41,407 nucleotides of DNA from Streptomyces sp. PR69 (GCF_026420845.1 NZ_JAOWCB010000042.1:1-41407), one strand, 5' to 3'. Positions 15,190 through 24,189 are shown, numbered from the stretch's first letter. A program made the numbers and translations. Notes: generated by a model from the sequence alone, not told the origin.

Positions 15190-15948
15190 TCACGCCTCGA
15201 TGACGCAGACCGTGACCTTCTCCGCCTCGATCCGCTTCTCCAGGTCCTCCTCGGAGAGCCGGTCGAGGTTCCGGCACAGCACGACCGACCCGCCGGCCGC
15301 GAGCGGTGCGTACAGTCCCGTCGACAGCCCCTCCCAGGAGTCGTACGGACGCCCCGACAGCAGCCGCGAGCCCGGTACGAGGCCGAGTGCCTCCGCGTCC
15401 GTCCGGGCCCGCTCGGCCAACTCCGCGCCGGTCAGCTCACGGCCGGGGACGGCCAGCGCGGGCGCGTCCGGGTCCACCGGTGCGAACGGGGTGAAGCGGT
15501 CGCCCTGGCCCGGCACTTCCACCGCGTAGTCGACGAAGCCCGCGGGAGGCTGCGGGAACCGTCCGCCCAGCGGGCGCAGCGCCAGCGCCACCCGCTCCCC
15601 GGTGCAGGCGCGGGCGGCCTCAAGGGTGTCGGGGCCGCTGACGACGAGATCCGCCGCGGCCGGATCGCCGCCGACCTCGGCGCACACCCCGACCGAGGAG
15701 CAGGCGAGCAGCCAGACCGCGCTCTGCCAGTGCGCGGGCAGCAACAGCGCCAGCCGGTCGCCGGGTGCGGCGGCAAGGTCGCCCTGGAGCAGATTGGCCG
15801 TCTTCGCCACCCAATTGGCGACGGTGGCCACGGACAATTCCACGCGCTCACCGGTGGCGTCGTCGTAAAAGGTGACCAAGGGGCGCGCGGGGTCCGCGGC
15901 GAGCGCGGATCGCAGCAGGTCGGCAGGGGTGCGGTCGCTGGCGTTCAC
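15190..15948 (-). CDS. TIGR03089 family protein (truncated AMP-binding-like)
   Basis: 252 residues from GTG 15948. The sequence resembles the N-terminal part of an acyl-CoA synthetase/AMP-binding enzyme: residues about 22-60 (PLVTFYDDATGERVELS, then ATVANWVAKTANLLQ), PGDRLALLLPAHWQSAVWLLAC (about 62-83) and a later LAAGGSVVLCRNLDRLSEEDLEKRI. The C-terminal half of such enzymes, with the adenylate-forming A8/A10 region and catalytic Lys, is missing. The actinobacterial family TIGR03089 has exactly this short form, so it is not a local truncation. Function unknown; it cannot carry out a normal adenylation. It diverges from the amidase across 127 bases. Confidence 0.85.
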   Translation of the reverse strand: MNASDRTPADLLRSALAADPARPLVTFYDDATGERVELSVATVANWVAKTANLLQGDLAAAPGDRLALLLPAHWQSAVWLLACSSVGVCAEVGGDPAAADLVVSGPDTLEAARACTGERVALALRPLGGRFPQPPAGFVDYAVEVPGQGDRFTPFAPVDPDAPALAVPGRELTGAELAERARTDAEALGLVPGSRLLSGRPYDSWEGLSTGLYAPLAAGGSVVLCRNLDRLSEEDLEKRIEAEKVTVCVIEA

Positions 15949-16075
15949 ACCGGCAAGCCTACGCGCCGGGACCTCTCGCGGGGCCTTCGGACGGCGGCGG
16001 GGTCCGCCGGTCGGACGGACGGGCCCGGATTTTCCCGAAAGGCGGAGCGCATGCGCCCGGTTCAGGATCGTGGAC

Positions 16076-17455
16076 ATGCGTGGAAATATGGCTTCATCCT
16101 CCATCGCCGCATCCTCTGTCGGCATCGTGTGCTCAGCCGTGCTCGTACTGCCGCTGACCCTGCCGTCGGTCCTCATGCCCGAAGCCGCGGCGGCCTCGCG
16201 GCCCCCTGCTTCCGGCGAGTCCGGCTACACCCAGTCGCTGCCGCTCAAGGCGGCCGGTCCCGCAGAGCGTTCCGCGGGACCGGCGGGAGCGGCCGAACAG
16301 GGCCTGTCAGCGCGGGACGTCAGACCGTTCTCGCTCGTCGGCGTCGTCTGGGAGGACGAGCGGGCCGAACTGCACGGCGCCGTCCAGGTGCGCACCCGGG
16401 CCGTGGCGACCGGCGCCTGGTCGTCCTGGCAGGACGTGGAGACGCACAACCACGAGCACGCGGCGGACCGCGGCACCGCGGAGGGCGACTCCGAGCGGGT
16501 GCGGGGGGCCACCGCGCCGCTGTGGGTGGGGGAGTCGGACGGGGTGGAGGTGCGGGTACGGGCGGAGAACGCCGAGCGCGCGCCGCTGCCGGAAGGGCTG
16601 CGTCTGGAACTCGTCGAGCCGGGGGCCGAGCCGCCTCCGGCGGGCCGGACGGGGGAGGACGCGGATGCGGACGCCGATTCGGGCGACGACGCGGATTCGG
16701 GCGACGAGGCCGCGGCCGCGGACGGGCTGCCCGAAGCCGCCCCCGAAGCCGCGCCGCTGGTGCTCCCCGCCCTGTCGCGGGAGGAGACCGAGGCGCAGGC
16801 CGCGGCGGGAGTGCAGCTGGTGGCCACGGTGGATGCCGCGGGGAAACCCTTCATCGGGCCCCGGCCGGCCATCGTCACCCGCGCCGGGTGGGGTGCGGAC
16901 GAGAGCCTGCGGGAGAGCGGCTATCTCTACACCTCAACGATCAAGGCCGCGTTCGTCCATCACACCGCCACGGGCAACAACTACACCTGCAGCGAGGCGC
17001 CCTCCGTTATCCGCAGTATCTACCGCTACCACACCCAGAGCATGGGATGGCGTGACATCGGCTACAACTTCACCATCGACAAGTGCGGAAAGATCTACGA
17101 AGGCCGTGCGGGGGGCGTGGCCAAGCCGGTCATGGGCGCGCACACGCTGGGTTTCAACTCGAAGACCACGGGCATCGCCGTGCTCGGCACGTACAGTTCG
17201 ACCAATCCGCCGTCCGCTTCGGTGACGGCGGTGGCCAAGCTGACGGCCTGGAAGCTCGGTCTGCACGGAGCCGATCCGAGCGGGAAGACCGTGCTCACAT
17301 CAGGGGGGAGCGGTAAATACGCAAAGGGCGTGAACGTCAATCTCCATGTCATCTCCGGGCATCGGGACGGCTACGCCACCGACTGCCCCGGAGGCCGCCT
17401 CTACAGCATGCTCGGCGCCACCCGGAGCGTCTCTGCCAAGTACCAGGGCCGCTGA
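16076..17455 (+). CDS. Secreted N-acetylmuramoyl-L-alanine amidase, PGRP/amidase_2 type
   Basis: 459 residues from ATG 16076. Residues 1-40 are an export signal (hydrophobic core IVCSAVLVLPLTLPSVL ending near AAAA). A variable Asp/Glu/Ala-rich linker spans about 195-235. The C-terminal domain (about 270-440) is a peptidoglycan-recognition amidase: ITRAGWG-type entry (VTRAGWGADES), FVHHTATGNN with zinc ligand His295, WRDIGYNFTID, HTLGFNSKTTGIAVLG, and HRDGYATDCPG with His429 and Cys437. These give the His/His/Cys zinc set, and the enzyme should cut the amide bond between N-acetylmuramic acid and L-alanine. Its place beside LCP genes suggests cell-wall remodelling. Confidence 0.92.
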   Translation: MRGNMASSSIAASSVGIVCSAVLVLPLTLPSVLMPEAAAASRPPASGESGYTQSLPLKAAGPAERSAGPAGAAEQGLSARDVRPFSLVGVVWEDERAELHGAVQVRTRAVATGAWSSWQDVETHNHEHAADRGTAEGDSERVRGATAPLWVGESDGVEVRVRAENAERAPLPEGLRLELVEPGAEPPPAGRTGEDADADADSGDDADSGDEAAAADGLPEAAPEAAPLVLPALSREETEAQAAAGVQLVATVDAAGKPFIGPRPAIVTRAGWGADESLRESGYLYTSTIKAAFVHHTATGNNYTCSEAPSVIRSIYRYHTQSMGWRDIGYNFTIDKCGKIYEGRAGGVAKPVMGAHTLGFNSKTTGIAVLGTYSSTNPPSASVTAVAKLTAWKLGLHGADPSGKTVLTSGGSGKYAKGVNVNLHVISGHRDGYATDCPGGRLYSMLGATRSVSAKYQGR

Positions 17456-17479
17456 CCCGGGAGGTCCGGACCCACTGCA

Positions 17480-17485
17480 TAAACT
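17480..17485 (+). promoter_or_regulatory. Candidate -10 element for manC
   Basis: TAAACT fits the TAnnnT pattern of a housekeeping -10 box in the 86-base gap before manC, about 57 bases upstream of its GTG. No good -35 hexamer is present, so this is tentative. Confidence 0.35.
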
Positions 17486-17541
17486 GGCCGGTCTCGAAGA
17501 GAGCGATCACACCGGCCCCAGCAGGAAGCAGAGACGACAAG

Positions 17542-18624
17542 GTGACAGAAGCGATCCTCCTGGTGGGCGGAAAGGGAACGCGGCTGCGGCCGCTGACCGT
17601 CAACACGCCGAAGCCCATGGTTCCGGCGGCGGGCGTCCCCTTCCTGACGCACCAGCTGGCGCGGGCGCGGGCCGCGGGGGTGGAGCACATCGTGCTCGCC
17701 ACCTCCTATCTCGCCGAGGTGTTCGAGCCGTACTTCGGCGACGGCTCCGCGTTCGGCCTCGATCTTGAGTACGTCACCGAAGAGGAGCCGCTCGGCACGG
17801 GCGGGGCGATACGGAACGTGGCGTCCCGGCTGTCGTCCGGGCCACAGGAACCCGTACTGATCTTCAACGGCGACATCCTGACGGGCCTGGACATCAGGGC
17901 GCTCGTCGCGACGCACCAGTCGTCCGGCGCGGATGTCTCGCTCCATCTGACGCGGGTGCCGGACCCGAGGGCGTTCGGACTGGTGCCGACCGACCAGACG
18001 GGGCGGGTGACGGCGTTCCTGGAGAAGCCGCAGACCCCGGAGGAGATCGTCACCGACCAGATCAACGCCGGAGCGTATGTGTTCCGGCGGTCCGTCATCG
18101 ACTCGATCCCGGCGGGCCGGCCCGTGTCGGTGGAGCGCGAGACCTTTCCGGAGCTGCTGCGTTCCGGAGCGCATCTTCAGGGCATGGTCGACTCCACCTA
18201 CTGGCTCGACCTGGGGACCCCGCAGGCGTTCGTCCGCGGGTCGGCGGACCTGGTCACGGGCCGTGCGCCGTCCCCGGCGGTGCCCGGCCGCTGCGGAGAC
18301 CGGCTGGTCCTGCCGACCGCGCGGGTCGCGCCCGGCGCAAAGCTGACCGGGGGCACGGTGATCGGCGCGGGCGCGCACATCGGGGAAGGCGCGCGCATCG
18401 ACGGCAGCACGGTCCTCGACGGCGCGGTGGTCGAGCCCGGGGCGGTGATCTCGGCCTCGCTCGTCGGAGCGGGGGCGCGGGTCGGGGCGCGGACGGTCCT
18501 GTCGGAGACGGTGATCGGCGACGGCGCGGATGTGGGCGCGGACAACGAGCTGCGGGCGGGGGCGCGGGTGTGGTGCGAGGCGAGGGTGCCGGCGGGGGCG
18601 ATCCGCTTCACGTCGGACGCGTAG
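17542..18624 (+). CDS. manC: Mannose-1-phosphate guanylyltransferase (GDP-mannose pyrophosphorylase)
   Basis: 360 residues from GTG 17542, preceded by AGGAAG. The nucleotidyltransferase signature is at the N-terminus (LLVGGKGTRLRPLT, about 6-19, then TPKPMVP). EEPLGTGGAIRN (about 75-86), FNGDIL (about 111-116), VAFLEKP-like TAFLEKP and YWLDLGTP (about 220-227) follow. Residues about 240-350 are a left-handed beta-helix of hexapeptide repeats (GAGAHIGEGARIDGSTV). The reaction is GTP + mannose-1-phosphate to GDP-mannose. The mycobacterial counterpart sits in the same neighbourhood, and ManA and ManB are encoded about 17-21 kb away here, supporting the assignment over a glucose-1-phosphate enzyme. 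GDP-mannose would feed protein O-mannosylation and mannolipids. Confidence 0.82.
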   Translation: MTEAILLVGGKGTRLRPLTVNTPKPMVPAAGVPFLTHQLARARAAGVEHIVLATSYLAEVFEPYFGDGSAFGLDLEYVTEEEPLGTGGAIRNVASRLSSGPQEPVLIFNGDILTGLDIRALVATHQSSGADVSLHLTRVPDPRAFGLVPTDQTGRVTAFLEKPQTPEEIVTDQINAGAYVFRRSVIDSIPAGRPVSVERETFPELLRSGAHLQGMVDSTYWLDLGTPQAFVRGSADLVTGRAPSPAVPGRCGDRLVLPTARVAPGAKLTGGTVIGAGAHIGEGARIDGSTVLDGAVVEPGAVISASLVGAGARVGARTVLSETVIGDGADVGADNELRAGARVWCEARVPAGAIRFTSDA

Positions 18625-18625
18625 C

Positions 18626-18641
18626 GACCGCCCCCGCGGTC
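18626..18641. terminator. Small hairpin at manC/kinase convergent junction
   Basis: GACCGC-CCCC-GCGGTC forms a six-base GC-rich stem with a four-base loop, starting two bases after the manC stop codon and in the 36-base gap before the stop of the convergent kinase gene. Confidence 0.5.
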
Positions 18642-18660
18642 CGGGCCTCCGGCCGGCGTG

Positions 18661-20697
18661 TCAGTGCATCTGCCAGAGCAGGACCGAGTCCTTGGCGTCG
18701 TAGTCGACCGCCATGTCGAGGCCGATCGCCACGGTCTTGCCGTCCGGGCTGACGGCCACCGTCTCGACTCCGTTGGGGCACTTCTGGCGGCCGACTTCCT
18801 TCCCCGCGAGCGTGTCCCACACATGAACGGTCGTGACGTCGCCGGCGACCAGGAGGCGTCCCTCCGGGTGGAACGCGAGGCACGTGAGCCGGTTCATGTC
18901 CTCGAAGCGGACGACCTCCGAGCGGGAGTCGGTGTTCCACAGCACGACATGGCCGCCGTCCGTGCCATACGCGAGGAGACTCCCGTCCGGACTGAACACG
19001 GCGGCACTCGCGCCGCCGCTGTCCTCGACCGTGCCGGTGGTCCTGCCCGCGGGGGTCAGGGTCGTCAGGGGGCGCCCGCTGACCAGCATCTGACCGTCGC
19101 CGCGGATCGCCACGGGGCCGCCGGCCGCGCTCGTGGAGCCGCCCTTGTCCTTGCCGGACGGCAGTTCCCAGAGGCGCAGGCCCTCCGGGGTGCTCGCGGC
19201 CAGCGTCCTGCCGTCCGCGCTGATGGCCAGGCCTGTGGGCCAGCCCTTCTGGGTCGGCCCCTCCTCGGTGGGCAGCGTGAATGTGTGCAGGGTCTTGCCG
19301 GTGGCCGTGTCCCAGACGCGGACCTTGTTCTCCTCGGCCCTGACCAGACGGCTGAGGTCCCGGCTGAAGACCGTGGGCTGCAGATACTCCGGCGCTCCGA
19401 TGAGGACGGGAGTGCCGTCCCCGGTACTCGGGTTCCAGCGCACGATGGTGTTGTGGCCGGCGCCGTACAGCTGCTTGCCGTCCTCGCTGAAGGCGAGCGC
19501 CCGCACCGCCGGGAGGCCCTTGAGGCGGATGGGCTCTGCGGTTCCGTCCGGCGTCGAACCGGCGGGCGGGGAGGCGGCGGGCTTGCCGCCGGCGTCCGAG
19601 GAGCCCCCTGCCCTGTCGTTGTCGCGGAGCAGGATCGGCGTCCCGACCGCCGTGGCGGCTGCTGCTGTCCCGAGCCCGGCGAACAGGAGCGTGCGCCGCG
19701 ACAGCGCGCGCGGGCGCGGCCTGTCGCCCGCGTCGGCGGCGGTGCTCGCCGGCCCGAACCCCGGTGGCGGGGTGCTGGAGGGTGCGGCGACGGTCGGCGG
19801 GTGGGTCAGGTGCGAGGGCGCGGCCGGCGCGGGTGCGCCCGCGCCCCTTGTCCCGCCTGTGCCCTGTGCCCCGCCTGTGCCGCGTGCCCCGCCCGCGTGC
19901 GCCGCGAACCGCGCGGGCAGCTCATCGACGGCTGGCCGCGCCTCGGGCTCCTTCGACAGGCACGCGGCGAGCAGCTCCCGCAGCGCGTCATCCTCGATTC
20001 CATCGAGCGAGGGCGCCTCGTCCAGGATGCGCTGGACGACCTCGATCAGCGTGGGTGCGTCGAACGGCCCGCGCCCGGTCGCGGCGAACGCGAGCACCGA
20101 GCCGAGCGAGAACACATCGCTCGCCGCCCCCGCCCGGTCGGCGCGGATCTGCTCCGGCGACATATACGAGTAGGTGCCGATGACCGTGCCCGTCGCCGTG
20201 AGCGAGCTGGCGTCCACGGCGCGGGCGATGCCGAAGTCGATGATGCGCGGCCCGTCGTCGGCGACGATCACATTGCCGGGCTTCAAGTCCCGGTGCACAA
20301 GGCCGCACTTGTGGATCGCCGCGAGCCCTTCCGCGAGCCCTGCGCCGAGCCGCAGCACGGCGGCGGCCTCCAGCGGTCCGCCCTCGGCGATGACGTCGTA
20401 CAGCGTCGGGCCCGGTATGAACGCCGTGACCAGCCATGGGGATTCGGCCCCGGGGTCGGCGTCGACCACCTGCGCGGTGTGGAATCCGCCGACCCGCCGC
20501 GCCGCGTCCACCTCGCGCGCGAACCGCTCCCGGAACTGCGGGGCCGCCGCGAGCTCCCGCTTGATCAGCTTGACCGCGACCTTCCGGCCGCCCGGCGACG
20601 TACCGAGGAAGACCGATCCCATGCCGCCCTCGCCGAGCCGTCCGTCGAGGCGGTAGGGGCCGACCCACTGCGGGTCGTCGGGTCTGAGTGCGTCCAT
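18661..20697 (-). CDS. Membrane Ser/Thr protein kinase with extracellular WD40 propeller (kinase A)
   Basis: 678 residues from ATG 20697. A Hanks-type kinase domain (about 14-265) has the Gly loop LGEGGMGSV (21-29), Lys43, HRDLKPGN (135-142), DFG (154-156) and the SPEQIR P+1 region (180-185). A Pro/Gly/Ala linker and one membrane helix (about 335-357, preceded by RR) follow. The rest (about 395-678) is a WD40-type propeller: repeated blades such as VRALAFSEDGKQLYGAGHN, LAISADGRTLAAST and VETVAVSPDGKTVAIG. Bacterial kinases of this design phosphorylate cytoplasmic Ser/Thr targets and probably sense an outside ligand. It follows kinase B by 94 bases on the same strand; the two arose by tandem duplication. 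Confidence 0.9.
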   Translation of the reverse strand: MDALRPDDPQWVGPYRLDGRLGEGGMGSVFLGTSPGGRKVAVKLIKRELAAAPQFRERFAREVDAARRVGGFHTAQVVDADPGAESPWLVTAFIPGPTLYDVIAEGGPLEAAAVLRLGAGLAEGLAAIHKCGLVHRDLKPGNVIVADDGPRIIDFGIARAVDASSLTATGTVIGTYSYMSPEQIRADRAGAASDVFSLGSVLAFAATGRGPFDAPTLIEVVQRILDEAPSLDGIEDDALRELLAACLSKEPEARPAVDELPARFAAHAGGARGTGGAQGTGGTRGAGAPAPAAPSHLTHPPTVAAPSSTPPPGFGPASTAADAGDRPRPRALSRRTLLFAGLGTAAAATAVGTPILLRDNDRAGGSSDAGGKPAASPPAGSTPDGTAEPIRLKGLPAVRALAFSEDGKQLYGAGHNTIVRWNPSTGDGTPVLIGAPEYLQPTVFSRDLSRLVRAEENKVRVWDTATGKTLHTFTLPTEEGPTQKGWPTGLAISADGRTLAASTPEGLRLWELPSGKDKGGSTSAAGGPVAIRGDGQMLVSGRPLTTLTPAGRTTGTVEDSGGASAAVFSPDGSLLAYGTDGGHVVLWNTDSRSEVVRFEDMNRLTCLAFHPEGRLLVAGDVTTVHVWDTLAGKEVGRQKCPNGVETVAVSPDGKTVAIGLDMAVDYDAKDSVLLWQMH

Positions 20698-20713
20698 GGG
20701 TTCCGTCCGTGCG

Positions 20714-20743
20714 AGAAGAAGTCAGAAGAAGCCAGAAGGGGCA
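20714..20743. repeat. 10-bp tandem repeat between the two kinase genes
   Basis: AGAAGAAGTC, AGAAGAAGCC and AGAAGGGGCA are three adjacent ten-base units, the last diverged, in the 94-base gap. It lies about 17 bases upstream of the kinase A start (minus strand), close to where the leader should be. Confidence 0.6.
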
Positions 20744-20791
20744 GGGTCGGTCAGATGGCTTGAGGCAGAGCGGCATCTCCGGGACCGTCCT

Positions 20792-22867
20792 CTACGGCAG
20801 TCTCCACAGCTGGACCGAAGGCCCGGCCGCGTCCTCGTTGGGCGCGGGGTTGAGCACGCCCGCCAGGGTCCTGCCGTCCGGGGTGAAGGCGAGGCGGACG
20901 ATGGCGGCCCGCAGCGGGGTCTTCGGGTCGCCCGCGACCAGGGTGGCGGCGAGCTTCCCGGTGTCCGCGTCCCAGACGCTGACCGTGCGGCCCACGGTGT
21001 CGGTCTTCTCGATCTCGATATAGCCGCCGCCGCCCACGACGACCGCCTTGCCCGAAGTCCCGGCGCCGGCGGGCCGGTATGCCGCGCTGCCGAGGTACTC
21101 GTGCTGGTCGGCGAGGGTCCTGGTGAGCTTTCCTGAGGCCACGTCCCACAGCTGGACGCCGGGGCCGTTCGCGATGAGGGTCGTGCCGTCGGGGCTGAAC
21201 GCCACCTCGGAGTAGTTCTTTTCCCCGCCGTCGCGCAGGGTCTTCAGCGAGCGGCCGTTCGCGGTGTTCCACAGCCGGATGCCGCTCTTGCCGACGTCGG
21301 CGCCGACGCTGGCGAGGGTCTTGCCGTCCGGGCTGAAGGCGACCCAGTTCATGCTCCCCGTGTGCCCTTCGAGTGTCTCGCGGACCCGCCCCGTGCCCGG
21401 GTCCATCAGCTCGATCCGGCTGCCGACGCCCACGGCGAGGGTCTTGCCGTCCGGGCTCATGGCCAGGCAGCTGACATAGTCGAACTCGCCCGTGTACGCG
21501 GCGAGTTTTTTCTTCGCGGCCCCGCTGTTCGCGTCCCAGGCCAGCAGTTCCTTGAAGGCGCCGGAGTACAGGGTGGCGCCGTCGGCGCCGAAGGCTGCCG
21601 ACAGGACGGCATCGGTGTGGCCTTCGCAGGTGAACTTCTCCCGGCCTGCCGTGAGATCCCACAGCTTCAGCGTCTTGTCATAGCCGCCTGTGGCGAGGAA
21701 CCTTCCGTCCGGGCTGACCGCCAGGCAGTCGATGTCCTCCTCGTGGCCCTTCAGTTCGCCGACGGGCCTGGTGATGTCCCGCTCGGGGCTCTTGCCCGCC
21801 TTCGGCTTCTCCTCCGGCTTGCCCTTGGGTTCGGCCGGTGCTCCGTCCTCTGGCCACAGCAGGAAGGCGGCGGGCACGGCGACCGCGGCCGTCGCGGCGG
21901 CAAGCCCGCCGAGCAGCACGGAGCGGCGTTGGATCGTACGGCCGCCGACGGGAGCTGTGGCCTGAGGCGGGGTCTTGGGCGGGTACGGCGGCATGGCTGG
22001 CGGCATGGGCGGGGGCATGGGCGGGTGCGCGGCCGGTACGGGAGGAGGGGTGGGGGCCGTGACGGCCAGCCGGCGCAGGACCTCGGACGTCGGCGGGCGA
22101 GAGGCGGGGTCCTTGGCGAGGCAGTGGCGCACCAGGGTGTGCAGCGGGCCGCCCTCGGCGATGCCGGTCAGTACGGGCGCCTCGCGCGTGACCCGGTGGA
22201 TGATCGCCGGGACGTTCGACGCGTCGAACGGACCCCGGCCGGTGGCGGCGAACGCGAGCACCGAGCCCAGCGAGAAGACGTCGCTGGCAGGGGTCACCTG
22301 GGCGGGGGTGCGGATCTGCTCCGGCGACATATAGGCGTAGGTGCCGATGACGGCGCCCGTATGCGTCATCGGCCCGGCGTCGAGGGCGTGCGCGATTCCG
22401 AAGTCGATGATGCGGGGGCCGTCGGCGGCGATGATGACGTTGCCGGGCTTCAAGTCCCGGTGCACGAGGCCGCAGTTGTGGACCGCGGCCAGGCCCTCGG
22501 CGATTCCGGCGCCCAGGCGGAGCACGGCATCCGCGGGGAGTGGGCCCTGTGCGGCGATGACCTGCTGGAGCGTCGGCCCGGGGATGTACTCGGCGGCCAG
22601 CCAGGGCGATGCGGCCTCGGGGTCGGCGTCGACGATCTGGGCGGTGTGGAACCCTCCCACCCGCCGTGCCGCCTCGACCTCGCGCGCGAAGCGCGCGCGG
22701 AACTGCGCGGCGTCTGCCAGCTCCGGCCGGATGACCTTCAACGCGACCTTGCGCCCCGCGGCCGAGGCCGCGAGGAACACCTGCCCCATGCCGCCCGCGC
22801 CGAGCCGCCCTTCGAGCTGGTACGGGCCGATGTGCCGGGGGTCCGAGGGGGCCAGTGGCTCTGCCAT
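20792..22867 (-). CDS. Membrane Ser/Thr protein kinase with extracellular WD40 propeller (kinase B)
   Basis: 691 residues from ATG 22867. Further upstream the same frame is an Arg/Pro/Gly-rich shadow of the divergent gene. Kinase domain about 15-265: LGAGGMGQV (22-30), Lys44, HRDLKPGN (136-143), DFG (155-157), SPEQIR. A Pro-Met repeat linker (PPMPPPMPPAMPPYPP) precedes RRSVLLGGLAAATAAVAVPA, the membrane helix. Seven WD40-like blades follow, several with textbook ends (LATGGYDKTLKLWDL, SGIRLWNT, GVQLWDV, SVWDADTG). It is closely similar to kinase A in the catalytic domain but the blades differ more, as expected if the sensor diverged after duplication. It is divergent from the DNA glycosylase gene. 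Confidence 0.9.
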   Translation of the reverse strand: MAEPLAPSDPRHIGPYQLEGRLGAGGMGQVFLAASAAGRKVALKVIRPELADAAQFRARFAREVEAARRVGGFHTAQIVDADPEAASPWLAAEYIPGPTLQQVIAAQGPLPADAVLRLGAGIAEGLAAVHNCGLVHRDLKPGNVIIAADGPRIIDFGIAHALDAGPMTHTGAVIGTYAYMSPEQIRTPAQVTPASDVFSLGSVLAFAATGRGPFDASNVPAIIHRVTREAPVLTGIAEGGPLHTLVRHCLAKDPASRPPTSEVLRRLAVTAPTPPPVPAAHPPMPPPMPPAMPPYPPKTPPQATAPVGGRTIQRRSVLLGGLAAATAAVAVPAAFLLWPEDGAPAEPKGKPEEKPKAGKSPERDITRPVGELKGHEEDIDCLAVSPDGRFLATGGYDKTLKLWDLTAGREKFTCEGHTDAVLSAAFGADGATLYSGAFKELLAWDANSGAAKKKLAAYTGEFDYVSCLAMSPDGKTLAVGVGSRIELMDPGTGRVRETLEGHTGSMNWVAFSPDGKTLASVGADVGKSGIRLWNTANGRSLKTLRDGGEKNYSEVAFSPDGTTLIANGPGVQLWDVASGKLTRTLADQHEYLGSAAYRPAGAGTSGKAVVVGGGGYIEIEKTDTVGRTVSVWDADTGKLAATLVAGDPKTPLRAAIVRLAFTPDGRTLAGVLNPAPNEDAAGPSVQLWRLP

Positions 22868-23043
22868 GGCTAAGCGAATCTTCCAGGTATGCGGGTGATC
22901 ACAGACGGCATTGAACCATGATCGGACGCACGGGGAAGGCGGTGCCTGACGTTCCCCCGCCCCACGCCCCGTACCCTCGATACCGCACCGCGCACCCCCC
23001 GCGCACCCCCGCCCCCGCCCCCGCCCTCGCAAGGACCCCACCC

Positions 23044-24096
23044 GTGGCAGGACGTTTCTCCCCGAGACCTTCCGGCGGTTCGTGGCATGCCGGTGGTGGG
23101 GGGCCGCGGCCCACGCGTACCGCCGTACGCGGCGAGCACACCGGGGTCCCCCGGCCCGCCGTATCCGGGGCACGGCAGCACGGGAGCGCGAAGACGCGCC
23201 GGTACACCCCCTCCGGCCCGCTGGATCTCGGCCTGGTGCTCGGGCCGCTGCGCCGCGGGCCCGCCGACCCGACGTTCCGGACGACGGCGGACGGGTCCGT
23301 CTGGCGCGCGACCCGCACGCCCGCGGGCCCGGGCACCCTGCGCGTACGGGCCGCGGAGCCCGGCGGGGTGCGGGCCGAAGCCTGGGGCCCGGGGGCGGAC
23401 TGGCTTCTGGACAGCCTGCCCGCACTGCTCGGCGCGGAGGACGACCCCGACGCCTTCACCCCCCGCCACCGCCTCGTCGCGCTGTCGCAGCGCCGCCGCC
23501 CGGGCCTTCGGCTCACCCGCACCGGCCTGGTGCTTGAGTCGCTGATCCCCTCGGTCCTGGAGCAGAAGGTCACCACGGACGAGGCGTACCGCGCCTGGCG
23601 GCTGCTGGTGCGCCGCCACGGCGAGCCCGCGCCCGGCCCCGCACCGGAGCGGATGCGGGTGATGCCCGACGCCCGCACCTGGGCCCTGATCCCGTCGTGG
23701 GAGTGGCACCGCGCGGGCGTCGACGCCAAGCGTTCCGCCACGGTCCTGCGGGCCGTGCGGGTGGCGGGCCGTCTGGAGGAGGCCGCCGCCATGGACCCGG
23801 AGGCGGCCGCCGCCCGGCTGCGGCTCGTCCCCGGCATCGGTCCGTGGACCGCCGCCGAGACGGTCCAGCGCAGCCATGGCGCGCCGGACGCGATCACCGT
23901 GGGGGATCTGCATCTGCCGGGCGTCGTCGGCTACGCCCTGGCGGGCGACCGGGACGCCGACGACGCGGCGATGCTGGAGCTCCTCGCCCCGTACGCCGGC
24001 CAGCGGCACCGCGCCGCCCGCCTCATCCTGCTCAGCGGCCGCACGCCGCCGCGCCGGCATCCGAAGATGCCCCGCACGGACATCTCCGTACTCTGA
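23044..24096 (+). CDS. DNA-3-methyladenine glycosylase 2 family protein (HhH-GPD)
   Basis: 350 residues from GTG 23044 with AAGGA eight bases upstream. The first 55 residues are basic and low-complexity. Residues about 55-200 form the AlkA-like N-terminal region, and IPSVLEQKVTTDEAYRAWRLLVRRHG (about 170-195) starts the helical core. The helix-hairpin-helix is at LRLVPGIGPWTAAE (about 259-272). Asp288 in TVGDLHLP is the likely catalytic Asp. Such enzymes remove alkylated purines by cutting the N-glycosidic bond. The substrate range of the actinobacterial branch is not known from sequence. The upstream strand is a C-run tract (about 22990-23030). It converges with fbiB. Confidence 0.87.
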   Translation: MAGRFSPRPSGGSWHAGGGGPRPTRTAVRGEHTGVPRPAVSGARQHGSAKTRRYTPSGPLDLGLVLGPLRRGPADPTFRTTADGSVWRATRTPAGPGTLRVRAAEPGGVRAEAWGPGADWLLDSLPALLGAEDDPDAFTPRHRLVALSQRRRPGLRLTRTGLVLESLIPSVLEQKVTTDEAYRAWRLLVRRHGEPAPGPAPERMRVMPDARTWALIPSWEWHRAGVDAKRSATVLRAVRVAGRLEEAAAMDPEAAAARLRLVPGIGPWTAAETVQRSHGAPDAITVGDLHLPGVVGYALAGDRDADDAAMLELLAPYAGQRHRAARLILLSGRTPPRRHPKMPRTDISVL

Positions 24097-24104
24097 GCGA
24101 CACC

Positions 24105-24158
24105 CTGAGCGGCAGCTCCGCGCTGAGCGGCAGCTCCGCGCTGAGCGACAGCTCCGCG
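24105..24158. repeat. 18-bp tandem repeat, three copies, after the DNA glycosylase stop
   Basis: CTGAGCGGCAGCTCCGCG occurs twice perfectly and once with one change (24105-24122, 24123-24140, 24141-24158), with degenerate half-copies on each side. The left flank CTCTGAGCGACACC (24091-24104) contains the gene's own stop codon, so the array probably grew from the stop region. Each unit carries TGA. Confidence 0.85.
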
Positions 24159-24189
24159 CTGAGCCGTGCCGCGCTCTGACGGGGAAGGG

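Noticed and set aside
18658..20763. Plus-strand open frame of 701 codons opposite kinase A
   Set aside because: Shadow of a kinase gene with intact catalytic motifs on the minus strand.
22899..24060. Minus-strand open frames and an N-terminal extension of kinase B opposite the DNA glycosylase
   Set aside because: Low-complexity Arg/Ala/Pro composition; the glycosylase frame has the HhH motif and catalytic Asp.
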